Assembly: GCA_029880275.1 (NCBI GenBank)
Contig: JAOUOQ010000010.1
Coordinates: 1 to 22,930 of the forward strand
Length of the DNA: 22,930 nt
Direction of reading: 5' to 3'
DNA from: Candidatus Aminicenantota bacterium
Lineage (GTDB): Bacteria > Acidobacteriota > B3-B38 > Guanabaribacteriales > B3-B38
Below the pieces are notes generated by a model. It did not search any database. It saw only the letters and a program-made list of their open reading frames with translations, and was not told where the DNA came from. Positions 8,705 to 15,878 of this stretch are shown here, piece after piece; position 1 is the first letter of the stretch; every line of letters begins with the position of its first letter. The translations under genes and the position numbers were made by a program.

Positions 8705-9235
8705 CTACTTTCGTTGATTAAGCAGTTCTTTAATCTGCTTTAATTTTTCTAAGCGAGGGTCTATGGATACCGCCTCGCAATTGCAAGAGCTGACATTCAA
8801 ATTGGCACCGCAGGAAGGGCAAAGACCTTTGCACTTCTGCGAGCAGATAGGCTTCATGGGAAGCGCAAGGAGGATTTGCTCTTGCAGCAGCTCCGACAGC
8901 TCAATTTTGTTTTCGCTATAATAGGCAATATTGGCATCTTTATCTTTCATCTCTAATTCAACCTCCGAAGGCATCTGTTCCATGGGAACATAAAGGAGGT
9001 CGAAATCGGAGAAAAGGTGGAAGGGGTAACTTTCTAAGCATCGGCTGCACTGGAGCCTGAGTTTTGCTCTGATAGAACCGTTAATTCTATATTTGCTACC
9101 GATAGGGGTTACCTTTAGTTCCACAAAGCAAGGGTTAATAATTTCGACTTCTTCTATTGAAGGAGGCAAGGTGAGATTGACTTTCCTGCTGATATGTAAC
9201 CCATGAGGAGTTACTTCCTTTAAATCTATATGCAT
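8705..9235 (-). CDS. yceD: DUF177 (YceD-family) protein
   Basis: This family almost always sits just before rpmF, as here, and is linked to ribosome and rRNA metabolism and to fatty-acid operons; its exact role is not settled. The 176 residues include the signature CSRCLESYPFHL near residues 79-90. A cysteine-rich tail follows, with CSQKCKGLCPSC and CNC near 133-154, probably a metal site. The ATG at 9233-9235 follows AAGGAAGG by about nine bases. It is the first gene after a perfect-consensus promoter at 9265-9292 and so likely heads the rpmF-plsX-fab transcript. The gene symbol follows family usage. Confidence 0.88.
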   Translation of the reverse strand: MHIDLKEVTPHGLHISRKVNLTLPPSIEEVEIINPCFVELKVTPIGSKYRINGSIRAKLRLQCSRCLESYPFHLFSDFDLLYVPMEQMPSEVELEMKDKDANIAYYSENKIELSELLQEQILLALPMKPICSQKCKGLCPSCGANLNVSSCNCEAVSIDPRLEKLKQIKELLNQRK

Positions 9236-9264
9236 AGAGATTAGCCTTCCTTTTGAAAGAAGTT

Positions 9265-9292
9265 ATTATAACATTCTCTAAGATTTTGTCAA
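9265..9292 (-). promoter_or_regulatory. Sigma-70-type promoter for the DUF177-rpmF-plsX-fab operon
   Basis: On the minus strand there is a perfect -35 TTGACA (9287-9292) and a perfect -10 TATAAT (9265-9270), separated by 16 bases. Transcription would start near 9258, about 20 bases before the DUF177 ATG. It lies just past the trxA stop and is well placed to drive the lipid-synthesis operon. No operator-like palindrome overlaps it. Confidence 0.85.
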
Positions 9293-9329
9293 CAATGTTT
9301 TTCAGCTCTTCAAGCCGCCTCAATGAGGG

Positions 9330-9662
9330 CTATTTTTTGGTATTCTGCTCTATCATCTGCGTAATTACTTCCTGAGAAACCGCTCCTACTATCTGGTCTT
9401 TTACTTTTCCATTGACAAATAGCAACAGGGTGGGTATTCCTTTAATATTATACTTGTAAGTGGCAGCGGGATTTTCATCCACATTTAGCCTACCCACCTT
9501 TGCTTTATGCCGGTAGCTCTTGGAGATGTTCTCAACTGCTTGAGCAATCATCTTGCAGGGAATGCACCATTCAGCCCAGAAATCGACCAATACGGGGATG
9601 TCCGCCTTCAATACATCTTTTTCAAAATTCTCGTCAGTGAAGCTTAATACACCCTCTTCCAT
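9330..9662 (-). CDS. trxA: Thioredoxin with CIPC active site
   Basis: Thioredoxins are small cytoplasmic dithiol reductants. The 110 residues are normal length and show VDFWAEWC with the buried Asp27, the redox site C33-I34-P35-C36, and the cis-proline loop KGIPTLLLFVNGK. The usual site is CGPC; Ile in place of Gly is a real departure that may alter redox potential or partner choice. There is no signal peptide. GGGAGG lies nine bases before the ATG. It follows the DUF35 gene by 60 bases and precedes the fab promoter. It could instead be a specialised thioredoxin serving the nearby operon; that is a guess from position. Confidence 0.92.
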   Translation of the reverse strand: MEEGVLSFTDENFEKDVLKADIPVLVDFWAEWCIPCKMIAQAVENISKSYRHKAKVGRLNVDENPAATYKYNIKGIPTLLLFVNGKVKDQIVGAVSQEVITQMIEQNTKK

Positions 9663-9722
9663 TGACCTTAGCCTCCCTTAGTTTTAAATAAATCGGAGTC
9701 CTTTTTCCCTCCCTTTAAGAAC

Positions 9723-10244
9723 TCATTCTGCGGGAACGAAATATACATCGGTGGGCTTGAACTGAGAGTTTCGGCGAAATTTGGCCTTTACTTTCATCCC
9801 GATACGGATTTCGTCCTGGCTTAGACCAATCAGTCTGGCTAAAAGGAGGGAATCGACTCCTTCGAACTCAACCAGTATCAGGTTAAAAGGGGTCTCCTTA
9901 AGGAACTCTTCACCTCCGAAGTGGCAGGTGGTCCAGGTGTGAATTTTTCCTTCCAAGGGGAGCTCGAACCAATCGCACTCCGAACCACAATACATACAAT
10001 GGTATTTTGGCGTAGCATATTTGTAACCGCATTTAGGGCACTTCGTACCCACAAGCTTCTTGTTTGCTAAGCCCGCAAAGAAGGGGGAATCTTGACCATA
10101 GCTGTGAATATAATCGATATGATACGGCCATTTAATTATAATGGGAGACATTTTCTTCAACTGGGATAAATCTTCCGGAAAGGGGACATTGAACAGAACG
10201 GTTCCCTCCTCGGTTTCAGGAAGCTTTGTCTCTTTCTTTTTCAT
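9723..10244 (-). CDS. DUF35 zinc-ribbon/OB-fold protein, partner of the adjacent thiolase
   Basis: DUF35 proteins bind thiolase-fold enzymes and hold the acyl-CoA or bridge active sites, as in archaeal thiolase/HMG-CoA synthase complexes, BbsA with BbsB, and ChsH2 with Ltp2. Here 173 residues contain a rubredoxin-like zinc ribbon (C69, C72, C83, C86 in CPKCGY and CMYCGS) followed by an OB-fold region, LEGKIHTWTTCHFGG to VKAKFRR. A roughly 60-residue N-terminal helical part precedes the ribbon. The ATG has AAGGAG eight bases upstream. It lies 37 bases after the thiolase-fold gene, so the two products are very likely one complex. The family call is firm; the substrate is unknown. Confidence 0.9.
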   Translation of the reverse strand: MKKKETKLPETEEGTVLFNVPFPEDLSQLKKMSPIIIKWPYHIDYIHSYGQDSPFFAGLANKKLVGTKCPKCGYKYATPKYHCMYCGSECDWFELPLEGKIHTWTTCHFGGEEFLKETPFNLILVEFEGVDSLLLARLIGLSQDEIRIGMKVKAKFRRNSQFKPTDVYFVPAE

Positions 10245-10281
10245 TTTCTTTTCTCCTTTTCACAAAGATGGGCTTCACCTC

Positions 10282-11535
10282 TTAGAACGGTTTTTCCAGT
10301 ATGCTTACAGTGACATAAGTACCTGTGCCGGCGTGCGAGTGGATAAGACCTCTTTTGGCATTCTGTATCTGGAGCTTATCGTTTCCGAAGTGCTTATCTA
10401 TGGTTCCTTGCAGCTGCCAGAAAGCGAAGACCGCTTGCATCAGACCGGTTGCCCCCACCGGATGTCCACAAGCTAACAGTCCCCCGGAGGGGTTGACCGG
10501 GCAGACACCATCGAGGTTGGGTTTGCCCGATTCGATAAATTGCCCTCCTTCGCCGTATTTACAGAGCCCCAGGTCTTCGTAGGTCTGAATTTCCGAAGAG
10601 GTGTATGCATCATGCAGTTCTACGAAATCGAGTTCCTCTAAGGGGTTGGTGATTCCTGCCCTTTCATAGGCTAACTTGGCTCCCATTCTACCTGCCCGGA
10701 AGGAATGTACTCCGGGATATTTGAGCCCTTTATAGTCGTTGGGGGACTCATGGGGGAGGAGAATGACCTCCCCGTGGGGTCGGTCTGCCATGCGCATGGC
10801 ATCTGTCCCACATCCGACAGATGCGATTCTGACCGGCTTATCGGTGAGCTTGGCAGCCATCTTTTCGTCTGCCAGGATGCATACTGCCGCTCCATCGGAC
10901 ATCACGCAGATATCCAGCATGCCGAGAGGATAGGCGACCATAGGAGCGTTGAGGACATCCTTGACGGTTATCTTCAGCTTTTTCTGGGCATAGGGATTGT
11001 GAAAAGCGTTTTGATAGTTTTTGACTGAGACCATAGCTAACTGCTCTCTGGTGGTGCCAAACTCATACATGTGCCTTACCACCATCATAGCATAATAACC
11101 GGTGTAGAATCCTCCCACCGGGTAGTCGTAGTTGGTATCCGAGGCTAAGGCGATAAACTCGTTCCCTTTCCAGGTGTTGACATGGGACATGGTCTCAAAG
11201 CCATAGGCCACGCATACATCCTGTCTTCCAGAGGCCACATCTGCCCAGGCGGTCTGGAAGCAGAGTCCTCCGGTGGCTCCACCCCCTTCCACCCTCTTAC
11301 TCTCTTTTGGGCATAGCCCAAGGTAGTCTTGCACCATAATGCCCGACATCAACTGCCGCTGAAAATGGTCAGAGAAGTAAGAAGCAACGCTGCCATCAAT
11401 CTGGTCGATGGTCAGATTGGGGACATCGTTCATCGCATAATCAAAAGCTTCTTTAACCATCGGCTGAAAAGTCTTATCGGTTCTCGCTTTGGTGAACTTG
11501 CTCACCCCACCGCTAACCATATAGACATCTCTCAT
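10282..11535 (-). CDS. Thiolase-fold protein lacking the nucleophilic cysteine
   Basis: This 417-residue protein belongs to the SCP2/archaeal-type thiolase group. Seen are ELHDAYTSSEIQTYEDLGLC (H308 region) and CPVNPSGGLLACGHPVGATG (H358), both family motifs. The normal nucleophile motif E-N-A-C-A-S-G aligns without gaps to E83-G-G-G86-A-T-G, so Cys is Gly86; the nearest Cys is C92, six residues on. The C-terminal loop reads HSHAGTGTYVTV. Ordinary thiolysis through a Cys-bound acyl group therefore seems unlikely. Cys-less thiolase-fold enzymes with DUF35 partners include the steroid side-chain aldolase Ltp2, so a retro-aldol or Claisen-type C-C cleavage is one possibility. GGAGGTGA precedes the ATG. 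It follows the mutase genes, with its own promoter and an 18-bp palindrome between. Confidence 0.85.
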   Translation of the reverse strand: MRDVYMVSGGVSKFTKARTDKTFQPMVKEAFDYAMNDVPNLTIDQIDGSVASYFSDHFQRQLMSGIMVQDYLGLCPKESKRVEGGGATGGLCFQTAWADVASGRQDVCVAYGFETMSHVNTWKGNEFIALASDTNYDYPVGGFYTGYYAMMVVRHMYEFGTTREQLAMVSVKNYQNAFHNPYAQKKLKITVKDVLNAPMVAYPLGMLDICVMSDGAAVCILADEKMAAKLTDKPVRIASVGCGTDAMRMADRPHGEVILLPHESPNDYKGLKYPGVHSFRAGRMGAKLAYERAGITNPLEELDFVELHDAYTSSEIQTYEDLGLCKYGEGGQFIESGKPNLDGVCPVNPSGGLLACGHPVGATGLMQAVFAFWQLQGTIDKHFGNDKLQIQNAKRGLIHSHAGTGTYVTVSILEKPF

Positions 11536-11571
11536 TACTTCACCTCCTTATGCAGTGCTACATGAAATGCA

Positions 11572-11589
11572 GTTTTTGAATTCAAAAAC
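11572..11589. promoter_or_regulatory. 18-bp perfect palindrome, candidate operator of the thiolase-DUF35 genes
   Basis: GTTTTTGAATTCAAAAAC is perfectly self-complementary. It lies between the -10 element at 11629-11634 and the thiolase start codon at 11535, inside the predicted 5' leader. Position, length and symmetry fit a dimeric repressor such as a TetR- or GntR-type acyl-CoA sensor. As RNA it would be an AT-rich hairpin with no U-tail, so a terminator is less likely. No regulator gene is present in the window. Confidence 0.5.
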
Positions 11590-11628
11590 ATCTTCTTTTA
11601 TATAGCGCTGAGCATTAAAAAGCTTTCC

Positions 11629-11656
11629 ATTATAGCATTGTTATTCTGGAATACAA
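11629..11656 (-). promoter_or_regulatory. Extended -10 promoter ahead of the thiolase gene
   Basis: On the minus strand the -10 region reads TGCTATAAT, a perfect TATAAT (11629-11634) with the TGn extension. Sixteen bases upstream is TTGTAT (11651-11656), only 3 of 6 to the -35 consensus, which an extended -10 can tolerate. Start would be near 11622, giving a leader of almost 90 bases that contains the 18-bp palindrome. The rest of the 211-bp gap holds a 6-bp stem (TCTCCC/GGGAGA) just after the mutase small-subunit stop. Confidence 0.6.
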
Positions 11657-11746
11657 AGAATTTCCCTTTTCTCAGCCACTGGTAAAGATTCCCCATTCCG
11701 CTGCCTTTTGAGCCCTATCTGTTCTCCCTGGCAAGAGGGGAGATTC

Positions 11747-12154
11747 TTATTTTCCCTGGAGCCTCTGTTTAACGAACTCTATCGCTTTGGTGGTGTGGGT
11801 ACCGGGCGTAAATATCTCGGCAACCCCGATCTGTTTAAGCTTGGGTATATCAATTTCAGGAATAATACCACCGCCGATAATCAGCATATCAGTGGCTCCC
11901 TGCTCTTTGAGGAGCTCTATTATTCTGGGGAAGATGTAAAGGTGGGCTCCTGAAAGGATGCTGATGCCGATGACATCTACATCCTCCTGTACGGCAGCGG
12001 TGACTATCTGTTCTGGAGTCTGGCGCAAGCCGGTGTAAATCACCTCCATGCCAGCATCCCGGAACGCCCGGGCTATGACTTTGGCTCCCCTGTCGTGACC
12101 GTCGAGCCCAGGTTTAGCGATTAGCACCCTGATTTTGCCTTTGGTAGAACTCAT
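11747..12154 (-). CDS. icmB: Acyl-CoA mutase small subunit, B12-binding
   Basis: This is the cobalamin-binding subunit of a two-protein acyl-CoA mutase. The 135 residues contain the lower-axial ligand motif DGHDRG (His20), the SILSGAH loop and a GGG turn near residue 94-96, i.e. the D-x-H-x-x-G...S-x-L...GG pattern of base-off/His-on B12 proteins. Its length matches IcmB of Streptomyces (136 residues) and free-standing B12 domains of split methylmalonyl-CoA mutases; this subunit alone cannot tell them apart. The call follows the large subunit 80 bases upstream, which carries isobutyryl-type active-site residues. No MeaB/ArgK-like G-protein chaperone gene is in the window. Confidence 0.85.
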   Translation of the reverse strand: MSSTKGKIRVLIAKPGLDGHDRGAKVIARAFRDAGMEVIYTGLRQTPEQIVTAAVQEDVDVIGISILSGAHLYIFPRIIELLKEQGATDMLIIGGGIIPEIDIPKLKQIGVAEIFTPGTHTTKAIEFVKQRLQGK

Positions 12155-12234
12155 ATATATAAACCTTAAATTTTACCAAACCGTTAAAAGCCCCCTTTAG
12201 CTACTTTCAGGGAAAATTGATGAATAAGGTCGTC

Positions 12235-13902
12235 TTAAAAGACGGAAGGTTCCTGATACTCGCCAAATTCTTCCCTCAGGACATCAATTATCTCTCCTAA
12301 GGAGGCATAGGCTTTGACGCTTTCCAATATAAAAGGCATCAGGTTGTCTTTCCCTCGGGCAGCTATACGAAGCCGTTTGAGGCACTCTTCCACTTTGGCG
12401 CTGTTTCGCTGTTGGCGAAGGGCTTGTAGCTTCTTTATCTGTTTAGCGCGCTCGACCTCAGAGTCGATCATTAAAAACGGGGGTTGCTCCTCTTCTTCCA
12501 TGAGAAATTCATTAATCCCTACTATGATCTTCTCCTTTTTTTCTATCGCCTGCTGATAGCGGTAAGCAGCCTCCATTATCTCCTTCTGAGGGAACCCCCT
12601 TTCAATAGCTGCTATCATACCCCCCATCTCGTCTATCTTGTTGATATAGTCCCAGGCTTCCTCTTCCACCTCATTGGTCAATTTCTCTATAAAATAAGAA
12701 CCCCCTAAGGGGTCGATAGTGTTAGCAACCCCGCTCTCGTATGCCAGAATCTGCTGGGTGCGGAGGGCAGTGGTGGCGGCTTCCTCGGCGGGGACGGCTA
12801 AGGCTTCATCCTTGGAGTTGGTGTGGAGGGATTGCGTTCCCCCCAGAATGGCTGCCAGAGCCTGAATGGTGACTCTCACAATATTGTTTTCAATCTGCTG
12901 GGCGGTGAGGCTGCAGCCGGCTGTTTGAGTGTGGAACCGCAGCCACCAAGAGCGCTCCTGTTTAGCCTTAAACCTCTCTTTCATTAACTTAGCCCATATG
13001 CGACGGGCAGCCCTAAATTTGGCTACCTCTTCAAAGAGGTCGTTATGAGAGTTGAAGAAGAAGGATAGGCGTGGGGCGAACTCATCTATTTCCAAACCAG
13101 CGTCTATGCCCGCCTGCGCATAAGCAATGCCATCAGCCAGGGTAAAGGAAAGCTCCTGGACAGCGGTGGATCCTGCCTCTCGGATGTGGTAGCCGCTGAT
13201 GCTTATGGTATTCCAGAGGGGGACCTCCCTGGAGCAGTAAGCGAGCATATCGGTGATGATTCTCATCGAGGGTTGGGGAGGGAAAATCCACTCCTTCTGG
13301 GCAATGTATTCCTTCAATATGTCATTCTGCACGGTCCCACCAATCTGGTCGGGCTTAACTCCCTGTTTTTCTGCTACGGCGATATACATCGCCAGAAGAA
13401 TAGCTGCGGGGGCATTTATGGTCATAGAGGTAGTGACCTTATCAAGTGGAATGCCATTAAAGAGAGTCTCCATGTCCTGGATAGTATCCACCGCCACTCC
13501 GCATTTGCCCACTTCGCCCATGGCAAGGGGGTGGTCTGAGTCGTATCCCATAAGGGTCGGCAGGTCAAAGGCTACGCTTAAGCCCGTCTGCCCTCTTTCC
13601 AGCAGGAGTCGGTAGCGACGATTGGACTCCTCGGCGGTGGCGAAGCCCGAGAACTGCCGCATGGTCCACAACCTGCCCCGGTACATGGTAGCTTGAATCC
13701 CTCTGGTAAAAGGGTACATCCCGGGGAATGATAGCTTAGTTAAATAGTCAAAATCTGGTACATCAGCCGGGGTATAGAGGTTTTTTATCGGCTTGCCCGA
13801 TACGGTGGTGAACATCTCTTTCCGCTTCGGATGGCGCTTGACGGCAGAGGATGCTATCTTATTTTTCCAGCGTTGTTGTTCACTTTTTATCCTATCGTTC
13901 AT
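12235..13902 (-). CDS. icmA: Acyl-CoA mutase large subunit, isobutyryl-CoA mutase type
   Basis: B12-dependent carbon-skeleton mutase catalytic subunit, 555 residues (IcmA is about 566). The family blocks are MRQFSGF (81-87), GQTGLSVAFDLPT (104-116), GTVQNDILKEYIAQ (189-202), SISGYHIREAG with H239, and LGGTQSLHTNS. Homologous enzymes use Tyr89/Arg207 (P. shermanii numbering) to bind the methylmalonyl carboxylate. Here these are Phe84 and Gln202, the pair characteristic of isobutyryl-CoA mutase, which interconverts isobutyryl- and butyryl-CoA. A plain methylmalonyl-CoA mutase annotation would probably be wrong. AAAAGG precedes the ATG by seven bases. The B12 subunit follows 80 bases on. An extended -10 promoter lies upstream, and the acyl-CoA dehydrogenase before it ends in a terminator-like hairpin. 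Confidence 0.85.
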   Translation of the reverse strand: MNDRIKSEQQRWKNKIASSAVKRHPKRKEMFTTVSGKPIKNLYTPADVPDFDYLTKLSFPGMYPFTRGIQATMYRGRLWTMRQFSGFATAEESNRRYRLLLERGQTGLSVAFDLPTLMGYDSDHPLAMGEVGKCGVAVDTIQDMETLFNGIPLDKVTTSMTINAPAAILLAMYIAVAEKQGVKPDQIGGTVQNDILKEYIAQKEWIFPPQPSMRIITDMLAYCSREVPLWNTISISGYHIREAGSTAVQELSFTLADGIAYAQAGIDAGLEIDEFAPRLSFFFNSHNDLFEEVAKFRAARRIWAKLMKERFKAKQERSWWLRFHTQTAGCSLTAQQIENNIVRVTIQALAAILGGTQSLHTNSKDEALAVPAEEAATTALRTQQILAYESGVANTIDPLGGSYFIEKLTNEVEEEAWDYINKIDEMGGMIAAIERGFPQKEIMEAAYRYQQAIEKKEKIIVGINEFLMEEEEQPPFLMIDSEVERAKQIKKLQALRQQRNSAKVEECLKRLRIAARGKDNLMPFILESVKAYASLGEIIDVLREEFGEYQEPSVF

Positions 13903-13967
13903 TTTTAAACCTTTTTGATATAAATCTCGCCTAAAGATTTGCTATAAATACATATTTTATCACGGTA

Positions 13968-13976
13968 ATTATACCA
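13968..13976 (-). promoter_or_regulatory. Extended -10 element ahead of the mutase large subunit
   Basis: TGGTATAAT on the minus strand gives a perfect TATAAT (13968-13973) with the TGn extension. No good -35 is seen at 16-18 bases. The box overlaps a short inverted repeat, GGTA-N4-TACC, which could be part of an operator. Start would be near 13961, about 60 bases before the ATG. Confidence 0.5.
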
Positions 13977-14021
13977 TAAAATTTGTGCCTCTGCATCTGG
14001 CAGAAAAACCTCGCTTGCCGT

Positions 14022-14053
14022 AGAAAGAACCTTCCCTTGTGAAGGTGGGAAGG
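14022..14053 (-). terminator. Possible intrinsic terminator after the acyl-CoA dehydrogenase gene
   Basis: Reading the minus strand, a perfect 7-bp stem CCTTCCC/GGGAAGG (14030-14036 and 14047-14053) with a 10-base loop is followed by TTCTTTCT. It begins about 20 bases after the dehydrogenase stop. The tail is U-rich but not a pure U-run, so termination may be partial. Confidence 0.5.
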
Positions 14054-14072
14054 GATCTGTGCAAGATGGAAT

Positions 14073-15212
14073 TTACTTGAGTATGCTGCTGGCAATGACG
14101 ATGCGCTGAATCTCGTTGGTCCCTTCATAAATCTCTGTAACCTTAGCATCGCGGAAGAATCTCTCCATCGGGTATTCCTTCATATAACCGTATCCGCCGT
14201 GGATTTGAATCCCTTTGGTGGTAGCTTTCATAGCGGTTTCCGAAGCGAAGAGCTTTGCCATAGATGCCTGGGCTGAATACCTTTCCCCTTTGTCCTTGAG
14301 GAAAGCAGCTCGGTATGTGAGCAATCGGGCAGCCTCAATTTCGGTAGACATATCCGCTAACATCCATTGGATAGCCTGGAATTTAGCAATCGGCTGTCCG
14401 AACTGAACCCTCTCTTTGGAGTATTTCAAGCACTCATCAAGGCAAGCCTGAGCAATCCCCACCGCCTGGGCGGCTATCCCAATCCTCCCTCCGTCGAGGG
14501 TAGCCAGAGCGATCTTAAAGCCTCCCCCCTCTTCTCCAAGGAGGTTCTCTTTGGGAACCAGGCAGTCCTCAAAGTAAAGCTCGCATTGACCTGATGCGTT
14601 GATTCCTAACTTTTGCTGAACCTTGCCGACAGAATAACCTGGGAATCCTCGCTCTATAACGAAGATACTTATCCCTTTGTATCCCAAGGACTTGTCGGTC
14701 ATGGCAAAGACCAAAGCCACCTCTGCCACTCGACCATTGGTAATAAACAGCTTGTTTCCATTGAGGACATAATGGTCGCCCTTCAGAACTGCGGTGGTCT
14801 TCAGATTGGAGGCATCAGAGCCTGCCTCGGGCTCGGTGAGAGCAAAGCAACCTAATTTCTTTCCTGAAGCAAGGTCGGACAAATATTTTTTCTTTTGAAA
14901 ATCCGTGCCATATGTTAAAATCGGCTCGCAAACCAGGGAGTTGTTAACCGATAATACCACCCCGGTTGAGGCGCACGCGCGGGAGATTTCCTCGATGACC
15001 ATAGCATAGGAGATGGTATCCAGTCCTCCTCCCTCATACTCTTCGGGAATGGTGATGCCGAGAAAGTTTAAGCTGGCTAATTTTTTGATTATTTCCACGG
15101 GGAATTCTCCGGTAGCATCAAACTCTGCCGCCTGGGGTTTGATCTCTTTTTCTGCAAATTCTCTGGCTGTTTGCCTTACCATCAGCTGTTCTTCAGAAAG
15201 TTGGAAATCCAT
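14073..15212 (-). CDS. Short-chain (butyryl-type) acyl-CoA dehydrogenase
   Basis: This FAD enzyme oxidises acyl-CoA to the 2-enoyl-CoA and passes electrons to ETF. The 379 residues start MDFQLSEEQLMVRQTAREFA. They contain GCFALTEPEAGSDASNL and, near the end, the catalytic base E363 in EIYEGTNEIQRIVIA, the position used by short- and medium-chain members (isovaleryl- and long-chain enzymes place it elsewhere). This points to butyryl-CoA or similar; isobutyryl-CoA cannot be excluded. GAGGAG lies six bases before the ATG. A 145-bp gap with no strong promoter separates it from the HIT gene upstream, and the mutase genes follow. Product electrons would go to EtfAB at the left of the window. Confidence 0.9.
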   Translation of the reverse strand: MDFQLSEEQLMVRQTAREFAEKEIKPQAAEFDATGEFPVEIIKKLASLNFLGITIPEEYEGGGLDTISYAMVIEEISRACASTGVVLSVNNSLVCEPILTYGTDFQKKKYLSDLASGKKLGCFALTEPEAGSDASNLKTTAVLKGDHYVLNGNKLFITNGRVAEVALVFAMTDKSLGYKGISIFVIERGFPGYSVGKVQQKLGINASGQCELYFEDCLVPKENLLGEEGGGFKIALATLDGGRIGIAAQAVGIAQACLDECLKYSKERVQFGQPIAKFQAIQWMLADMSTEIEAARLLTYRAAFLKDKGERYSAQASMAKLFASETAMKATTKGIQIHGGYGYMKEYPMERFFRDAKVTEIYEGTNEIQRIVIASSILK

Positions 15213-15357
15213 GGCACACTCCTCTTCAAATATTTATAAAATCAAAATGCTCATCCTGTTATTTGTTATGACGCAGCTTCCCCTCTCTTAATTACCTCGC
15301 TGCTCCTGATAAAGAAAGGAGAATTGCGGGGCAGAATAAAGTTCCCCTGGGCGCATT

Positions 15358-15840
15358 TTAATCTTTGAAGTGGGGCTTTAGCTTTTTAAAAGTGCTCTGA
15401 GAGTCCTCAGGTATAATCCTTGTTTCACCAACTACGGTCATAAAACTGGTATCGCCATTCCATCGGGGAACAATATGCCAGTGGTAATGGTCGGTTATTC
15501 CAGCACCAGCAACTTTCCCCAGGTTGAGTCCGATGTTAAATCCGTCGGGTTTATAGACTAAGGAGAGAACTTTGATGCACTTTTGCATTAGCTGAATAAG
15601 TTCGGTGGTCAGCTCAGTGTCAGAATCTTCAAAGGAAGATATATGGGCATAGGGAGCTATCATCAGATGGCCGTTGTTATAAGGGAAGGCGTTCAATATT
15701 ATGAAGCTCTGCTTGCCGCGGTAGAGCATAAGCCCCTCTTCATCACTGCTCAGGGATAAAGCCTTGCAAAAGATACAGCTTCTACCCGATTTGTGGGATG
15801 CCACATAAGGATATCTCCAGGGTGAGTAGAGGCGTTTCAT
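15358..15840 (-). CDS. HIT-domain nucleotide hydrolase or Ap4A phosphorylase-like protein
   Basis: Histidine-triad proteins cleave nucleoside phosphate bonds. With the ATG at 15838-15840, about 160 residues show the triad H118-Y-H120-W-H122 in HYHWHIVPRW. They also show CIFC at 22-25, probably zinc-binding, and NGDTSFMTVVGETRIIPE after the triad. This layout is that of the bacterial HIT group that includes the mycobacterial Ap4A phosphorylase. An in-frame TTG two codons earlier (15844-15846) is an alternative start. It follows HU by 38 bases and is likely cotranscribed with it. The substrate is not readable from sequence. Confidence 0.88.
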   Translation of the reverse strand: MKRLYSPWRYPYVASHKSGRSCIFCKALSLSSDEEGLMLYRGKQSFIILNAFPYNNGHLMIAPYAHISSFEDSDTELTTELIQLMQKCIKVLSLVYKPDGFNIGLNLGKVAGAGITDHYHWHIVPRWNGDTSFMTVVGETRIIPEDSQSTFKKLKPHFKD

Positions 15841-15878
15841 TTTCAAGATATCCCCATCAAGGTAGAAGGCTTAAGCTC

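Noticed and set aside
9305..9332. Hairpin followed by a T-run on the plus strand, resembling a terminator
   Set aside because: The T-run is the complement of the last lysine codons of trxA, and there is no plus-strand gene to terminate; likely coincidence.
11720..11746. TCTCCC/GGGAGA hairpin after the mutase small-subunit gene
   Set aside because: No U-rich tail follows on the minus strand, so it is not a convincing terminator.
12235..13902. Annotation as methylmalonyl-CoA mutase large subunit
   Set aside because: The overall family matches, but both carboxylate-binding residues are replaced by the isobutyryl-type Phe and Gln.
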